A DNA stretch of 64,000 bases from Dokdonella fugitiva (GTDB lineage: Bacteria > Pseudomonadota > Gammaproteobacteria > Xanthomonadales > Rhodanobacteraceae), in contig NZ_SLWQ01000007.1 of assembly GCF_004342425.1 (NCBI RefSeq), positions 124,001-188,000 on the forward strand. The letters run 5' to 3'. The notes beneath the pieces were generated by a model. That model searched no databases and was not told where the DNA came from. It saw nothing but the letters and a program-made list of their open reading frames with translations. Position numbers and translations under genes: made by a program. Positions 59,103 to 64,000 of this stretch are shown here, in pieces (positions within the stretch are counted from its first letter, which is position 1; each line of letters starts with the position of its first letter).

Positions 59103-59690
59103 ATGCCCACCGACCTCGACGACTGGTTCGCCCGCGAGATCCTCGTGCACGAACGCGCGCTCGTGCACTACCTGCAGCGCTGCTGGCCGCAGCGCGACGA
59201 GCTGCACGACCTGCGCCAGGAGGTCTACGCGCGCGTGTACGAGGCCGCTGCGCGCAGTCGTCCGGCGTCGTCGCAGGCGTTCCTGTTCGCGACCGCGCGC
59301 CATCTGATGACCGATCGCGCGCGGCGCGGCCGCGTCGTGTCGATCGAGCCGGTGGGTGATTTCGAGCCCTCGAACGTCTATCTCGTCGACGACGTCTCGC
59401 CCGAGCGCTGGGCCGGCGCGCGCCAGGCGCTCAAGCGGCTCGCCGAAGCGCTCGACCGCCTGCCCGACCGCTGCCGCGAAGTCGTATGGCTGCGGCGCGT
59501 CGAGGAACTGCCGCAGAAGGACGTGGCCGAGCGCCTGGGCATCAGCGGCAAGACGGTGGAAAAGCACCTGGCCAAGGGAATGCGCCTGATCGCCGATCAC
59601 CTGTACGGCGGCGAGCCGCGCGGCGGCGCGCTCCGGGCATGGACGGCCAGCGAAGAGGACGAGGACGATGCACGACAGCAGGCGGATTGA
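59103..59690 (+). CDS. ECF sigma factor, FecI-like
   Basis: A 195-residue group IV sigma factor. Region 2 is in the N-terminal half (HDLRQEVYARVYEAAA, FLFATARHLMTDRARR) and region 4 in the C-terminal half (LDRLPDRCREVVWLRRVEEL, then the helix-turn-helix LPQKDVAERLGISGKTVEKH). A short acidic tail follows. It overlaps the fecR-like gene by 23 bases. With the receptor bearing an STN domain next door, it forms a cell-surface signalling trio of FecI type: ligand binding outside should release this sigma factor to transcribe the receptor gene. Ligand unknown. Confidence 0.92.
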   Translation: MPTDLDDWFAREILVHERALVHYLQRCWPQRDELHDLRQEVYARVYEAAARSRPASSQAFLFATARHLMTDRARRGRVVSIEPVGDFEPSNVYLVDDVSPERWAGARQALKRLAEALDRLPDRCREVVWLRRVEELPQKDVAERLGISGKTVEKHLAKGMRLIADHLYGGEPRGGALRAWTASEEDEDDARQQAD

Positions 59691-60702
59691 GCACGCAGCC
59701 GCCGAGTGGCTCGCGCGCCGCGACCGCGGCGACTGGAGCGCGCACGATGAACGCGCGCTCGAGGAATGGCTGCGTGCATCGACGCGTCATCGCGTCGAGT
59801 TCCTGCGCCTCGAGTCGGCATGGCGCGAAGCGGGGCGTTTGCAGGCGCTCGCCGCCGGGCTGCCCGGTGGCACCGTACCGCCCCGCGGTGCATGGACGCT
59901 CGGGCCCGTCGCGCCCGCGGCGTACGTGCGCGCAGCGCGTGCGCGCGCGCCGCAGCCGGGGCGCCGCTGGCGATACGCACTCGCCGCCGGCTTCGCGCTG
60001 GCCGCGACCGCTTCCGCGCTGTGGCTCGGCTGGCGGTTGGGCGGCCGATCCGAGGCGGACTATGCGAGCACGGTCGGGCAGGTGCAGGCGGTGACGCTGG
60101 CCGACGGCAGCAGCGCGGTGCTGAGCAGCGGCAGCCGCGTGCACGTGCGCATGACGCGCGGCGAGCGTGACGTCGAACTGCTCGAGGGCGAAGCGTATTT
60201 CGACGTCGCGCACGACACCGGCCGGCCGTTCGTCGTGACGGCCGGCGGGCGCCACGTGACCGCCGTCGGCACGCGCTTCTCGGTGCGCAGCGATGCGCAG
60301 GACGTGCGCGTCGTCGTCACCGAGGGCAAGGTGCGCCTCGACGCGCCACCGGGCGCCGATGGCCGCGCCACGCCGGTGTCGCTGCTGCCCGCGGGCAGCG
60401 TCGCGACCGCGGGGCGCAACGGCGTGTTCGTGCGCTCGCTGCCGGTCGCCGAAGCGGAACGCTACCTCGAATGGCGTAGCGGTTTCCTCACCTTCGACGA
60501 CGCCACGCTGGCGAGTGCGGCGGCCGAGTTCAATCGCTTCAACACGCGCAAGCTCGAACTCGCCGACGCCACGGTCGGCGAGCTGCGCATCGGCGGCAAC
60601 TTCCGCTGGGCGAACCTCGACAGCTTCGTGAGGCTGGTCGAAATGGGCTTCCCCGTGCGCGCCGAGCGGCTGCCGGACCGGATCGTGCTGCACGCGCGCT
60701 GA
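59668..60702 (+). CDS. FecR-family anti-sigma/signal transducer
   Basis: A 344-residue single-pass inner membrane protein. Residues 1-75 are the FecR N-terminal cytoplasmic domain (AAEWLARRDRGDWSAHDERA, RHRVEFLRLESAWREA). A membrane helix lies at about 93-115 (LAAGFALAATASALWLGWRL). The periplasmic FecR domain has VGQVQAVTLADGSSAVLSSG and LLEGEAYFDVAHDTGRPFVV, ending with a STN-like region (LASAAAEFNRFNTRKLELA). ATG 59668 overlaps the sigma gene; GAGGACGAGG stands before it. It controls the FecI-type sigma factor and touches the STN domain of the TonB receptor. Confidence 0.92.
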   Translation: MHDSRRIEHAAAEWLARRDRGDWSAHDERALEEWLRASTRHRVEFLRLESAWREAGRLQALAAGLPGGTVPPRGAWTLGPVAPAAYVRAARARAPQPGRRWRYALAAGFALAATASALWLGWRLGGRSEADYASTVGQVQAVTLADGSSAVLSSGSRVHVRMTRGERDVELLEGEAYFDVAHDTGRPFVVTAGGRHVTAVGTRFSVRSDAQDVRVVVTEGKVRLDAPPGADGRATPVSLLPAGSVATAGRNGVFVRSLPVAEAERYLEWRSGFLTFDDATLASAAAEFNRFNTRKLELADATVGELRIGGNFRWANLDSFVRLVEMGFPVRAERLPDRIVLHAR

Positions 60703-60806
60703 TCACGGGGTCGGCTCCGCGCGTGCCGCCGATGGGGGAATCGGTTCGCTCGTTCGTCCTGCTGTCGAAGAAGGCGCCGTCCCGAGCGCCCAGGGGAGTG
60801 TCGTCG

Positions 60807-63869
<3,063 letters not shown>

Positions 63870-64000
63870 CGCCGGGCGGAGCCGCGGGCTCGCGCTACCT
63901 TCATCATCCGCAACCCATCGGCACGGAACGGGGCCGTCGAAGCACATTCGGCGTCCCTTTCCGTTCCACCTCGCCACGATGCAGGGCGGCCCATGCGGCC

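Noticed and set aside
63870..64000. A gene after the TonB receptor
   Set aside because: The last 131 bases show no start signal or protein-like frame; a gene may begin beyond the window.

Overview
The window is very GC-rich (about 70%), gene-dense chromosomal DNA with no phage, plasmid or insertion-sequence transposase visible. Gene content and order point to a gammaproteobacterium of the Xanthomonadales/Lysobacterales: a TrpR-like regulator directly in front of hisG-D-C-B(NB)-H-A-F-I(IE), the block rmlB-A-C-D-xanB, an OxyR/AhpC/AhpD cluster, a cbb3-oxidase assembly cluster, delta-60-repeat exported proteins ending in an F-A-N-G-F-type tail, and many palindromic intergenic repeats of xanthomonad character. 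A Rhodanobacteraceae/Dokdonella-like genome is my best guess; this is inference from gene content, not a database result.

Layout. 1-3990 (+): end of ccoP, a small membrane protein, ccoI, ccoS and a TauE/SafE-like protein, joined mostly by ATGA overlaps. 4040-8633 (-): cupin, tandem-thioredoxin protein, M1 aminopeptidase. 8781-10328 (+): MocR-type regulator lacking the PLP lysine. 10347-12814: peroxide defence (ahpD, ahpC on -, oxyR divergent on +). 12911-16145 (+): rnk, then a rubrerythrin / Fe-S protein / DUF3501 module. 16240-20260 (+): membrane-bound CadC-like TPR regulator and a delta-60-repeat exported protein with a clear terminator. 20809-28264 (+): complete histidine operon led by its probable own repressor. 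28434-34365: exported protein, S9 peptidase (-), DUF885 protein and SH3 protein (+). 34701-38899 (+): peptide transporter, a frameshifted GlxA-type regulator and an exported DJ-1/PfpI protein. 39059-43944 (+): a second CadC-TPR regulator invaded by short repeats, and two exported proteins sharing a domain. 44254-46202 (-): SH3-NlpC/P60-like protein and a Sel1-repeat exported protein. 46343-47695 (+): second delta-60 protein. 48416-50425 (-): second S9 peptidase. 50545-55873 (-): nucleotide-sugar genes xanB and rmlDCAB. 56150-56360 (+): probable structured RNA with terminator. 56400-58334 (-): exported cyanophycinase/isoaspartyl-peptidase fusion. 59103-63869 (+): FecI-type sigma factor, FecR and a TonB receptor with an STN domain. 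The last 130 bases hold nothing I can support.

Themes. Several genes point to protein and peptide scavenging: an M1 peptidase, two S9 peptidases, a DUF885 enzyme, a POT transporter, and a fused enzyme that could take cyanophycin to free Asp and Arg. Redox defence is concentrated at 10-16 kb. The most unusual items are the cyanophycinase/isoaspartyl peptidase fusion, the repeat family built in frame into a regulator (one copy also supplies its stop codon), the lysine-less MocR protein, the rubrerythrin/Fe-S/DUF3501 trio, the orphan structured RNA at 56.2 kb, and a recurrent C-terminal tail on exported proteins.
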